A DNA stretch of 64,000 nt from DATLLJ01 sp965229885 (lineage in GTDB: Bacteria > Acidobacteriota > Vicinamibacteria > Vicinamibacterales > CAVVIG01): contig CBDDJX010000003.1 in NCBI GenBank assembly GCA_965229885.1, positions 620,001 through 684,000 on the forward strand, read 5' to 3'. This document shows, in pieces, positions 34,356-43,303 of this stretch. The number at the start of each line of letters is the position of its first letter. The first letter of the stretch is position 1. Made by a program: the position numbers and the translations under genes. The notes below the pieces were generated by a model that saw nothing but the letters and a program-made list of their open reading frames with translations, was not told the origin of the DNA and did not search any database.

Positions 34356-37143
34356 CTAGACGCCTCCGTTTGGCGCCTCAGGGGTTGGCTCGGCGACCGG
34401 TTCCGGCGTCGGCTCGGGCGTGGGTTCGGCGACTGGTTCCGGCATCGGCTCAGGTGTGGGCTCGGCCATGAGCGGGTCACCCATGAGCGGGTCCCCCGTC
34501 GATTCGAGTAGCGCTGGGGCGCTCGACTCGTCCACCGTCGCGTCCGGATGGTCTACCGCCGCTGTCTTTTCGAGGAGCGCGAAGATCTGATCGTCGTTCA
34601 GTTGATCGAGGAAGGCGACCCCTAAGCTAGCAGCGAACTCAGCGTTGCTTTGCCAGAGAATGTTGCCGTCGAGGGTCGTGCCCCAGACGATGTTGCCGGC
34701 GCCGGTCGTGCCCCAGACGATGTTGTCAGAGCCGACCGTACCCCAGACGATGTTGTTGGAGCCAATCAAGCTCGCCGCGTCTGTAGCGGTTGTGTCGTCT
34801 GCGGCAGCCGGTTCCATCAGCAGGTCGTCTGAGCCGGACGTGGCCCAGAGAAGGTCTTCTTCTCCAGACGAGCCCCAGGCGCTCTGATCGTCCCCCCCGC
34901 CCGATCCCTAGACGATGTTGCTGCCGTTGAGACCGGCCGAGCTCCAGAGGATGTTGTCAGTTTCTTTGGCCGTGCCCCAGACGACGTTATTGGCGCCCCT
35001 GCTGCCGCAGACGGTGTTGTCGCAGTCCTCGCCGTCGCAGTCAGTGCCCCAGACGATATTGCCTCTGCGGGCGGTACCCCACACGATGTTGTTGCCGCGC
35101 GCGTTGGCTCACACGGTGTCGTCGCCGTCGGCCGTGCCCCACACGATGTTGGCTTGGCCCGCCGTGCCCCACACGATGTTGCCGGCGCGGGCGGTACCCC
35201 ACACGATGTTGTGGCCGCGGGCGGTGCCCCATGCGAAGTCGTCGCAGTTGTCACCAGGGCACGCCGTGCCCCACACGATGTTGGCGCCGCCGCGGGTCTC
35301 GGTGACGCCCCACGTGGTATCGAGGTCGAACGCGTTCGCCTCAGGCGCCAGCACACCGCCCGTGAGCAACTGGTTGCCCCAAATAACCTTCTTGCTCCAG
35401 CTGGTCTGAAGCGGATATGAGTCGCCCGGCTGCGCCGTCGCGAAGAAGCGCGCGAGCCGCACGGCTCCGAATGAGTTGAGGAAGCCTGCGCCCTGGGTCA
35501 GCGTGTCGTATCCCGGATATTCCTCGGCGGTGTACTGTAAGGATGGCCTTCACGGCATTTGGCGTCAGGTTGGGATTGGCCTGCAGCATCAGCGCGACGG
35601 CACCCGACACGACCGGTGCCGCCATGCTTGCGCCGCTCAGGGTCAGGTACGGGAGAGACGCCGTCGGACGCGTGCCGGCGAGCAGATACTGCGATTTCGC
35701 CGAGGCGAGCATGCTGCTGGGGTCGGCCATCGAAACCGTACCGGCACCAGGCGCGACGAGGTCAGGCTTGGCCGCCCAGTCGAGGTACGTGGGGCCGCGC
35801 GAGCTGAAGCTCGTCATCTCGTCGTCGACCCGCTGCGTCGTGCCCTCGGTGCTCGACGCGCCGACTGTGAGCACCCAGGGCGCGTTGCCGGGTGCGTTGA
35901 TGCCGCCGTGCTGCACCTCGCCGGCGTCGTTCTGGCCGACGTTGCCGGCCGCCGCGACGACGACGACTCCAGCATCGACCACACGCTTGGCAGCGAGCGT
36001 CAGCGGGTCGGTCCAATACGATTCGTTGATGGACGCGCCGACCGACAGGTTGACGACGCGGATGTTGTACGTCGCGTGATTCGTCAGCACCCAGTCGAGC
36101 GCGGCGATGATGTTGCTGATCGTGCCGGCGCCGTTCGCGTCGAGCACTTTCAACGCCACGACGTTGGCTGCGGGCGCGATGCCGGCCTTCTGGCTGTACG
36201 AGTCGTAACCGTTTCCGGTAATGATGCCCGAGACGTGCGTGCTGTGGCCGTCGTCGTCGTACGGAGTGCTCTGGCCGTTCACGAAATCGACGAAGCCGGC
36301 GACGCGCTGATTACCCCACGGATATGACGTGCTCGACCGGCTGATCAGGTCGTCGTGCCAGGTCGCAATGCCCGAGTCGATGACGGCGATGCCCACGCCG
36401 CCGCCGTTATAACCGTAGATGGCCTGAGCGGCGCGCGCGCCGACCGTCACTGAGGTGCGGTAGTTGGACCTCGTCGCCTCACGGTCGTAGTGAACACTGA
36501 ACACCGACGGAAGGGCGGCGAGCTTCTTCAGGAGGCGGTTCGGCACCTCGATGACGCGACCGTTGATGATGCTGAGCCTCCCACGCCGCTTGAGTAATTT
36601 CTTGAACTCCGCCGGCAGTTCCGCGCCCGGCTGGAGCTCGACGATGACGCGGGTCGTGTTCTCAGAATTATGATGATCGGCCCGGAACGTCAGCTCCCGG
36701 TCGAGCTTGTATTTCTTGACGTTGGAATTCCGAGCGCCGCGCCCATCCGCATCGCGCCTACCGCGCTGGTTCTGCCGCACTTTTGGCGCGGGGTCCGAGT
36801 GCACCTTCTGCTCGGGGGCCGAATATTCGGCCTTCGGCTTGGGGCGCGACTGCAGGGCCTCCAGCGTGGGGTGCGAAAGCTTGCCCCTCCGCGCGGAGCG
36901 CGAATCCTTGGCCTTTGGCGCGGGGCCCGAACGCTGGGCCATCGGCGCGGGGTCCACGAGTTGGGCTATCGACGCGGGCTGCGAATGTCGAACTACCGGC
37001 CCGGGCCGACGGGGACCGGCGATGACGACTGTGTAATTCAAGCCGAACGCGAGCAGCGTCGCGGAAGCGATCTGGCGCTTGAACCGTTCGAGACCCCAGA
37101 CGGCCTTCCGCCTGACCTTGAGCGAGCTTCGAGATATAGTCAT
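34356..37143 (-). pseudogene. Subtilisin-like S8 protease with NIVWGT repeats, broken by one frameshift and two stops
   Basis: Start ATG 37141-37143 (GAGAGG just upstream) gives an exported protein with a Pro/Arg-rich linker (about residues 40-150), an I9-like propeptide region (VIVELQPGAELPAEFKKLLK) and an S8 domain with its triad: Asp in AVIDSGIA, His in DDDGHSTHVSG and Ser in LSGASMAAPVVSG. After NLTPNAVKAIL the frame shifts near 35538. The new frame keeps GFLNSFGAVRLARFFA and then about eighteen degenerate repeats of the form x-NIVWGT. TGA at 35109-35111 and TAG at 34908-34910 both fall where a repeat Trp codon (TGG) is expected. A Pro-Glu tail (EPTPEPMPEPVAEP) ends it. The tail repeats are typical of secreted S8 peptidases in soil bacteria; their role is unknown. 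Confidence 0.85.
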
Positions 37144-37268
37144 ACTGCCTCTCACATCAGCGAAAGGGTAGCCAGGCCTGCCATTCGTCGGACATGATCC
37201 ATTAAGTCATTCTCATTTTGAGTAACACGTAGGTTTAGAGTCCGATCATCCGGAAAGGAAGATCGGAC

Positions 37269-37532
37269 GTGAAGCAGCGATTTACGGAAGCGCAGATCAT
37301 TGGGTTCCTGCGGGAGGCCGAGGCAGGCCTCCCGGTGAAGGACCTGTGCCGCCGGCACGGGTTCTCGGAGGCCAGTTACTACCTTTGGCGGAGCAAGTTC
37401 GGCGGGATGAGCGTCTCGGACGCGAAGCGCCTGAAAGAGCTGGAAATCGAAAACGGCCGGCTCAAGAAGCTCTTGGCGGAATCGCAGCTTGAGATCGAGG
37501 TGACCCGCGAGGTGCTGCGAAAAAAATGGTGA
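37269..37532 (+). CDS. IS3-family transposase OrfA
   Basis: DNA-binding half of an IS3 transposase: 87 residues with the helix-turn-helix (MKQRFTEAQIIGFLREAEAG, CRRHGFSEASYYLWRSKFGG) and a leucine-zipper-like helix (LKELEIENGRLKKLLAESQLE) ending EVLRKKW. Intact. The last codons form a run of seven A, where a -1 slip would fuse it to orfB as in related elements. Confidence 0.9.
   Translation: MKQRFTEAQIIGFLREAEAGLPVKDLCRRHGFSEASYYLWRSKFGGMSVSDAKRLKELEIENGRLKKLLAESQLEIEVTREVLRKKW
37520..37527 (+). other. Slippery heptamer for programmed -1 frameshift
   Basis: Seven consecutive A (37520-37526) followed by T lie 7 bases before the orfA stop (TGA 37530-37532). orfB begins in the -1 frame, with its own ATG at 37526. 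This is the classical arrangement in IS3 elements for making the OrfAB fusion transposase. Confidence 0.7.
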
Positions 37533-38373
37533 CCGCACCGGTTCGACGGGAGGTGGTGCGGGAGATGGTCGTGCGGGGCCTCAGCGAGCGCCGGGCCCTG
37601 ATCGTGGGGCGGATGAGCGCGTCGGCCTTCCGGTACGTGCCAAGGCCCGATGGCAATGCGGTCATCCGGGATCGAATCGTTGACCTGGCGCAGCGACATC
37701 GACGCTATGGGGCCGGGCTGATCTATCTGAAGCTGCGGCAGGCCGGCCACGTCATCAATCACAAACGGGTCGACCGCCATACACGGAGGCCCGGCTCCAG
37801 TTGAAGCGCCGTCGACGCAAGAAGGTCCCGATCACCGACCGCCAGCCACTGGTGCGCCCCGAGCGTCGCAACCAGGTCTGGTCCGCGGACTTCGTCTTCG
37901 ATCGCACGGCGGATGGGCGGGTCATGAAGTGCCTGACCATCGTCGACGACGCCACCCATGAGGCCGTGGCGATCGTCCCGGCGCGGGCCCTCGGGGGACT
38001 GCCGGTCACCCGCATCCTGGACCGCCTGGCGATCACCCGCGGACTTCCGCAGATCCTCCGCACGGACAACGGGCAGGAGTTCTGCGGTCGCGCGATGCTC
38101 ACATGGGCGCACACGCAGGGGCTGACCCTACGTCTCATTGAACCCGGCAAGCCGAACCAGAACGCCTACATCGAGTCCTTCAACGGGCGCTTCCGCGACG
38201 AATGCCTGAACGAGCACTGGTTTACGACCCTGGCCCACGCCCAGGCCCTGATCGAAGCGTGGCGCTGTGAATACAACGAGGAGCGACCGAAGAAGGGGTT
38301 GGGCGGGCTGACGCCCGCCCTCTACGCGAAGCAACTGGCCGCGGAACGCAGTACAGTCACCCCCGGACTCTAA
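37526..38373 (+). pseudogene. IS3-family transposase OrfB, frameshifted
   Basis: Catalytic half of the transposase (rve integrase fold). The first 85 residues (VVREMVVRGLSERRALIVGRM, RYGAGLIYLKLRQAGHVINHKRV) run into a stop after a one-base change near 37780. The correct continuation in the other frame (YTEARLQLKRRRRKK) leads through the DDE residues: Asp in WSADFVFD, Asp in RTDNGQEF, Glu in IESFNGRFRDECL. The product ends in the right terminal repeat. All catalytic residues remain, so only the indel stops a full protein. It could be an assembly error, but no homopolymer is present at the site. Confidence 0.85.
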
Positions 38374-38374
38374 A

Positions 38375-38680
38375 GCCGACCGCTACTCAAGGCGGGGGGA
38401 GGCACGACTCTACATTAGTAATTTCGTCCATTATGCCCCCCAGGACTCGGTCTGATCGTTCCATGAATGAACACAGCTCTAATGTCTCCTTAAATACTAT
38501 TTAGTTCGTCTTTGGCTTATAAGTCATTCTCTAGCAGCCAATTGTCTGTCTGTCCATGAAGCCCTTCAAACGCTGGCCTACCCTTAATGCTCCGCATACG
38601 GCTGTGGGTAGGCCTAACGTTTGCCAAGTAGCGTGTTCGCCGATGGCGAAGCTTGATGGTCGAGAAGGAGGTTGGGCGTG
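38375..38680. other. AT-richer gap between IS and collagen-like gene
   Basis: No reading frame of interest. The stretch is lower in GC than the rest of the window, with segments such as AAATACTATTTAGTT near 38490. A 9-bp stem-loop lies at 38575-38614 and the ribosome-binding site of the next gene (AAGGAGG) at its end. No promoter can be assigned with confidence. Confidence 0.5.
38575..38614. repeat. Stem-loop in the leader of the collagen-like gene
   Basis: GGCCTACCC (38575-38583) pairs perfectly with GGGTAGGCC (38606-38614). The loop contains a smaller CCG-CATA-CGG hairpin. No T-run follows in either direction, so it is not a simple terminator. It lies 66 bp before the start codon at 38681 and could be a leader structure or an operator. 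Confidence 0.5.
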
Positions 38681-39862
38681 ATGTCTTCGTCTTCATGGCG
38701 GCGCGTTGTCAGTGGCGGCATCGCTGCGGCACTGGTGGCCGTATCGACGCTGACCGGGCACGCCGACCAAGTCCAGGATGACGCCAAAGACCACGCCCTA
38801 GCCAGTCAGCAGGTGTTGGATCGGGCCGCCCCGGTTTCTGACCGGCGCGCCGACCGCGACCGTCGGTCCTCAAGTATCTGAGCAGCGCTCCAAGAGCGAG
38901 GCAGGCGACACGGCCGAAACGGTCGTAGAAGGTCCTCCCGGACCGCAAGGCCCGATCGGGCCAGCTGGTACCCCAGGCGACGCCGGGGCACAAGGTCCGA
39001 CCGGCCCGGCCGGACCACAGGGCCCAGTCGGACAGCCCGGAGTGATGGGCCCAGTGGGCGCCACTGGTCCGATCGGTCGTCAAGGTTCCGCTGGACCAAA
39101 AGGTGCGACTGGGCCAGCGGGTGCGATCGGCCCGACCGGATCACAGGGGCCCTCGGGACCGGCCGGGGAGACTGGTCTGACGGGCGCTACGGGTGCAACG
39201 GGCGCGCAAGGTGCCGACGGACCGCAGGCCCCCCCCCGGGACCGGCGGGTCCGACGGGTGCGCAAGGTGCCGACGGCCTGCAAGGCCCGGCCGGACCAGC
39301 GGGTGCCGACGGACTACAAGGCCCGACCGGGCTAGCAGGAGCGACTGGTCCAGCGGGCGCCACGGGCGCAACCGGACTAACCGGACCAGCCGGCCCGACT
39401 GGACCGAGTGGTACGACTGGTCAGGGAGCGTTGACGATCTGGTCGACCGGCTCGGTGACGATTTCATCGGCCAACCCTTCCGGCGACATCCCCGGGTTAT
39501 CGCTCAGCGTGACCGTACCCAGCCTCACGACGGCGGTGGTTATCTCGCCGGACGGTGGCGTGCAGGTCAGCGCGCCGGGCACTGCCGCCATCATACTGGA
39601 CATCATGTTGTTCATCGATGGCCAGACGACGCCGAATCAGATTGTGCAGAGGCGGCTTGAGGCCGTTAACTACATGCTCTTAGGGGGGCTGACGACCTGG
39701 TCGTTCACAGTCTCGCTGACCGGATTCACGCCGGGAAATCACGATTTCAGAGTTGCCGCCAAGTACTACTTCGCGAACTCCGGAACAACATCGGCGATCG
39801 TCGCCGGGAGCTCCGTGAGCGCACTGCGCGGGAGTCTGACGGGGGTCATCATCAACCCCTAG
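38681..39862 (+). pseudogene. Collagen-like (Gly-X-Y) exported protein, two frameshifts
   Basis: ATG 38681 (AAGGAGG 9 bases upstream) begins an export signal (GGIAAALVAVSTLTGHAD). The frame is lost near TTT 38834-38836 and resumes one frame over as TGAPTATVGPQVSEQRSK. Gly-X-Y triplets then run from GPPGPQGPIGPAG with few breaks; a second shift in the run of nine C at 39230-39238 separates them from the rest of the collagen region (GPAGPTGAQGADGLQGPAG). A non-collagen C-terminal domain of about 145 residues follows (ISSANPSGDIPGLSLSVTV to TSAIVAGSSVSALRG), possibly a trimerising beta-sandwich. Both shifts are at homopolymers, so they may be sequencing artefacts and the gene may be intact in life. 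Bacterial collagens are usually surface or spore proteins; this one is likely surface-exposed. Confidence 0.75.
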
Positions 39863-40223
39863 TGCCGATGTCGTCGGCGTCACTGCCTGATGACTTTCCC
39901 CGACACGAAAGCGCTTTCAAAAAGTATTCAAGAAAGCGTTAAAGGACCCGCGCGTGGGCGGACGGCTGTATGCTGGTATCGACACCGCGCACTGTCCGTG
40001 GCCGATTGCGTTATAAGTCCTTTAGTTATTGACACTTAGTTGAATAACCATCTGGCGGCCATCAACTGCCTCCCGTCACATCAACGAAAAACCCGTTGAG
40101 ATGCTCGGCGATCGCTCGGTACAATTCGCCTCCTTGGCTGCGTGGGGACCGGTTTCCTTGACTAGCACGGAGACCCACCCCGACGCGCAGAGGCCTCCGG
40201 ACTGAACCTATACTGAACCTATT
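39863..40223. other. Non-coding gap with palindromes before the DGQHR gene
   Basis: No supported gene. It contains the 12-bp palindrome GAAAGCGCTTTC (39907-39918), whose CGCTTTC half can also pair with GAAAGCG at 39932-39938. A segment at 40065-40089 closely resembles the leader of the S8 protease gene, and a perfect 11-bp tandem duplication abuts the next start codon. The stretch is AT-richer than average, like the gap before the collagen-like gene. Confidence 0.5.
40201..40222 (+). repeat. Perfect tandem duplication of 11 bp touching the DGQHR start
   Basis: ACTGAACCTAT occurs twice in direct succession (40201-40211, 40212-40222), followed by a single T and the ATG of the DGQHR gene. It takes the place where a Shine-Dalgarno would be, and none is visible. 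It could be an operator for the gene product or a chance duplication. Confidence 0.75.
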
Positions 40224-41369
40224 ATGATCAACGTTGCCGCAATCCGCATGCAGCAGTTTGGCGTGCAGTTCTATCAGGCCGCACTGACTGCGAGCGACAT
40301 CGATAAGCTCGTCCGATTCGAAGTGCTCAGTTACGCCGAAGGCGCTCAGGCCCCGCTGCGCGGCGGCAAGCAGAAAGTCCCGCCCGGCGCGCCGGTGTCG
40401 AAGGTCAATTGGGATCTGCTCGAGCGACGAATCGCATCAAACGAGAAGGCGTACCAGCGGCAGATCATCCGCCGCAAGATCGACGAGCTCGTGCAGTACT
40501 ACGAGCAGTGCCGGCAGGCCCGCGATCTGCCGTCGATTCCCGGCGCCGTCATCATCTCGTGCGACGAGAAGCTCACCTTCCAGCCGTCGGCCGACGATGC
40601 GCGCGTGGGCATTCTCAAGGTGCCGGCACGCGAAGGCATCCTGCGGGCGATCGACGGGCAGCACCGGCTGCTGGCGCTCCATGTGGACATCGATCGTTTC
40701 CAGGGCGAGGACTTCACGGTGCCGGCGATCATCTTCGATCGCCTCCCCGAGGACCACGTCGTTCAGATGTTCGTCACGATCAATGCGAAGCACACGCGGC
40801 TGAACGCGTCGCATCTGGTCAGCCTCTCGGGCCGCCAGCTCTATCGCGACGAAAACCTCGCCACGGCGCACGACGTCGTGCGCGCGCTCAACGATCGCGA
40901 AGATTCGCCGCTTTACGACGAGATCAAGCTGCTCGGCGTCGGCCGCGGCCGTGTGGCCCAGGCGCCGCTCGCACAGGAATTGAAGAAGCTGTTCGCCACC
41001 GATGCCTTCGGCGGCTTCCGGTCGGGCGACATGCACGAGGAAGCCCGGAAATTCTTCGTCAACTACTTCAAGCAGATCGCGGTCGTCTTCGGCGGCGCCT
41101 GGAACGGCCGGAAGTACAGCATCAAGTCGGCGTCGGCGCTCCGTGCCTTCGTCCGCGTGGCGCCCGACGTCATCCGTCGGCTCGATCAGGAGCACGCCGA
41201 TCGATCGGACTTCCGCGCCATCGGCCGCGCCATCGGGCCGTGGGGCCGCCGCATCGGCGACGTCCGGTTCGAGACCGAAGGTGCCTGGAAACGGAGCGGG
41301 ACGACCGTCGACTCGCTGGCAACGGAATTGCGACTGGCCCTCCAGTATCCCGAGGGCGCAGCGGTCTGA
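40224..41369 (+). CDS. DGQHR-domain protein (DndB/DpdB-like), orphan
   Basis: Member of the DGQHR family, which includes DndB (regulator of DNA phosphorothioation) and DpdB (7-deazaguanine DNA modification). The signature is present as LRAIDGQHRLLAL (about residues 140-152), followed by PAIIFDRLPEDHVVQMFVTINAKHTRLNASHLVSL, the ParB-like nucleotide-binding core with its N-A-K-x-T-R-L-N segment. The C-terminal third is helical and ends in WKRSGTTVDSLATELR. Length 381, close to DndB. No dndACDE or dpd genes are in the window; the neighbours are IS, collagen-like and rfb genes. It lies in an AT-richer, probably acquired segment. Function here is unknown: it may regulate, act as a phage-defence remnant, or modify DNA. 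Confidence 0.8.
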   Translation: MINVAAIRMQQFGVQFYQAALTASDIDKLVRFEVLSYAEGAQAPLRGGKQKVPPGAPVSKVNWDLLERRIASNEKAYQRQIIRRKIDELVQYYEQCRQARDLPSIPGAVIISCDEKLTFQPSADDARVGILKVPAREGILRAIDGQHRLLALHVDIDRFQGEDFTVPAIIFDRLPEDHVVQMFVTINAKHTRLNASHLVSLSGRQLYRDENLATAHDVVRALNDREDSPLYDEIKLLGVGRGRVAQAPLAQELKKLFATDAFGGFRSGDMHEEARKFFVNYFKQIAVVFGGAWNGRKYSIKSASALRAFVRVAPDVIRRLDQEHADRSDFRAIGRAIGPWGRRIGDVRFETEGAWKRSGTTVDSLATELRLALQYPEGAAV

Positions 41370-41370
41370 T

Positions 41371-42420
41371 GTGTCCACGCTCCTAATCACTGGCGGAGCC
41401 GGCTTCATCGGCTCCAATCTCGTCCACTGCGCGCTCGCCGAAACCTCCCATCGCCTCGTCGTGGTCGACACGCTGACGTATGCGGGCAGCCTGCTCAACC
41501 TCGAACAGGCGCTCAAGGACCCTCGCGTGACGTTCGTGCGCGCCGACATTGCGGACGCCAGCGCCATGGCCCGCGTCTTCGCCGAGACGCGTCCTGACGC
41601 GGTCGTGAACCTCGCCGCTGAGACGCACGTCGATCGTTCGATCGATCGCCCCCAGTCGTTCATCGACACCAACATTGTCGGCACCTTCACGCTGCTCGAA
41701 ACAGCGCGGAAGCACGTCGCGCCGCTCAGCCCTGACCGCCAGCGGTTCCGCTTTCTGCACGTGTCAACCGACGAGGTCTACGGCACGCTCGGCCCGACTG
41801 GCGTCTTCAGCGAGGAGACGCCGTACGCGCCGAACTCGCCGTACGCCGCCAGTAAGGCCGCCGCCGATCACCTCGTCCGTTCGTACTTTCACACGTACGG
41901 GCTTCCGACCCTGATCACGAACTGCTCGAACAACTACGGGCCGTACCAGTTTCCGGAGAAGCTCGTCCCATTGATGATCCTGAACGCCCTCGACGGCCGT
42001 CCGCTGCCGATCTATGGCGACGGCGGGAACGTCCGCGACTGGCTGCACGTCGCCGATCACTGCGCCGGCCTGCTGCTCGTGCTCCGCGCAGGGCAACCGG
42101 GCGGGAAGTACAATCTCGGCGGCGGCAACGAGCGGACCAATCTCGAGATCGTCGATCGTATCTGCGACGCGGTCGACGAAACGACGCCGGCGGCCGCGGG
42201 CCGTCGCTCGCAGAAGACCTTCGTTCCCGATCGTCCCGGCCACGACCGGCGATACGCGATTGACGCGACGAAGATCCGGCGTGAGCTCGGATGGACACCG
42301 GCCTACACCCTCGACCGCGGCCTGCGCGAGACCGTCGAATGGTATGTCGCGCACCGCGACTGGTGCGACGCCGTCCAGGCCGGCCGCTACGACCGCGAGC
42401 GATTGGGACTCGGACAATGA
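41371..42420 (+). CDS. rfbB: dTDP-glucose 4,6-dehydratase
   Basis: Second step of dTDP-L-rhamnose synthesis, an NAD-dependent short-chain-type dehydratase. The Rossmann motif TGGAGFIGSNLV (residues 7-18), the catalytic STDEVYG segment with its Thr-Asp-Glu triad, and the YAASKAAADHL Tyr-Lys pair are present. Length 349. I start at GTG 41371, one base after the DGQHR stop and in the correct frame; the longer frame to 41002 is antisense noise. First gene of rfbB-rfbA-rfbC. Confidence 0.93.
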   Translation: MSTLLITGGAGFIGSNLVHCALAETSHRLVVVDTLTYAGSLLNLEQALKDPRVTFVRADIADASAMARVFAETRPDAVVNLAAETHVDRSIDRPQSFIDTNIVGTFTLLETARKHVAPLSPDRQRFRFLHVSTDEVYGTLGPTGVFSEETPYAPNSPYAASKAAADHLVRSYFHTYGLPTLITNCSNNYGPYQFPEKLVPLMILNALDGRPLPIYGDGGNVRDWLHVADHCAGLLLVLRAGQPGGKYNLGGGNERTNLEIVDRICDAVDETTPAAAGRRSQKTFVPDRPGHDRRYAIDATKIRRELGWTPAYTLDRGLRETVEWYVAHRDWCDAVQAGRYDRERLGLGQ

Positions 42421-42430
42421 CAGTGCGATA

Positions 42431-43303
42431 TTGAAAGGCATCATCCTCGCCGGCGGATCGGGGTCGCGGCTGCATCCGCTGACGCGCGCGATCAGTAAGC
42501 AGCTGGTGCCGGTCTACAACAAGCCGATGGTGTACTACCCGCTGTCGACGCTGATGCTCGCCGGCGTCCGCACCGTCCTGGTCATCACCACTCCGCACGA
42601 ACAGGACGGCTTCCGGCGGCTGCTTGGCGACGGCTCAGAGCTCGGCATCCGCATTGAATACGCGTCGCAGCCGAGCCCTGACGGCCTCCCGCAGGCGTTC
42701 CTGATTGGCCGTGAATTCATCGGCGGCGATCGCGTCGTGCTGGCTCTTGGCGACAATATCTTCTACGGCGCGCATTTCTCCGATTACCTGCGCGGCGCGG
42801 CCGCCCGCGAGACAGGTGCCACCGTTTTCGCCTATCGGGTCCGGGATCCGGAACGGTACGGCGTCATCGAGATCGATCGGAGCGGCCGCGCGATCAGCCT
42901 CGAGGAGAAACCGGCCAGGCCGAAGTCGGTCTATGCCGTCACCGGGCTGTACTTCTACGACAATCAGGTGGTCGACATGGCCGCCAGCCTCAGACCGTCA
43001 GCACGCGGCGAGCTCGAAATCACCGACATCAACCTGATGTACCTCGCGCGGGGACAGCTGCACGTCGAAACACTCGCGCGCGGGATCGCCTGGCTCGATA
43101 CCGGCACACACGAGTCACTCATTCAGGCGGGGAATTACATTCAGGCGATCGAAGAACGGCAGGGGCTCATGGTCGCCTGCCTCGAGGAGATCGCCTACCG
43201 CATGGGATACATCAACGCCGCCGACCTCGCGCGGCTGGGCCGCACCATGAAAGCCAGCGCGTACGGCCAGTACCTGCTGCAGTTGCTCGAACACGAGGCG
43301 TGA
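42431..43303 (+). CDS. rfbA: Glucose-1-phosphate thymidylyltransferase
   Basis: Makes dTDP-glucose from dTTP and glucose-1-phosphate, the first step of dTDP-rhamnose synthesis. The signature LAGGSGSRLHPLTRAISKQL (nucleotide loop with the catalytic Arg and Lys), YNKPMVYYPLSTLMLAG and GLYFYDN are intact. Length 290, typical. TTG 42431 is the only start near the conserved N-terminus; the ATG at 42417 is in another frame and stops after five codons. rfbC overlaps the stop. Confidence 0.92.
   Translation: MKGIILAGGSGSRLHPLTRAISKQLVPVYNKPMVYYPLSTLMLAGVRTVLVITTPHEQDGFRRLLGDGSELGIRIEYASQPSPDGLPQAFLIGREFIGGDRVVLALGDNIFYGAHFSDYLRGAAARETGATVFAYRVRDPERYGVIEIDRSGRAISLEEKPARPKSVYAVTGLYFYDNQVVDMAASLRPSARGELEITDINLMYLARGQLHVETLARGIAWLDTGTHESLIQAGNYIQAIEERQGLMVACLEEIAYRMGYINAADLARLGRTMKASAYGQYLLQLLEHEA

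Larger units (their letters stand above)
37234..38374 (+). mobile_element. IS3-family insertion sequence with inactivated transposase
   Basis: About 1.14 kb bounded by 11-bp terminal inverted repeats, TTTAGAGTCCG at 37234-37244 and CGGACTCTAAA at 38364-38374. It encodes orfA, an A7 slippery site and orfB. No obvious target-site duplication is present in the flanks (AGG on the left, GCC on the right). The IS sits 90 bp upstream of the S8 protease start. orfB carries a frameshift, so this copy cannot make a complete transposase unless another copy supplies it. Confidence 0.85.

Noticed and set aside
34640..35300. CRISPR-like array of short similar DNA units
   Set aside because: The similarity comes from the NIVWGT protein repeats (codon-periodic, in frame, degenerate); units are not separated by unique spacers of constant length.
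38375..38680. c-di-GMP or cobalamin riboswitch before the collagen-like gene
   Set aside because: A hairpin is present but none of the conserved core sequences of known riboswitches could be found.
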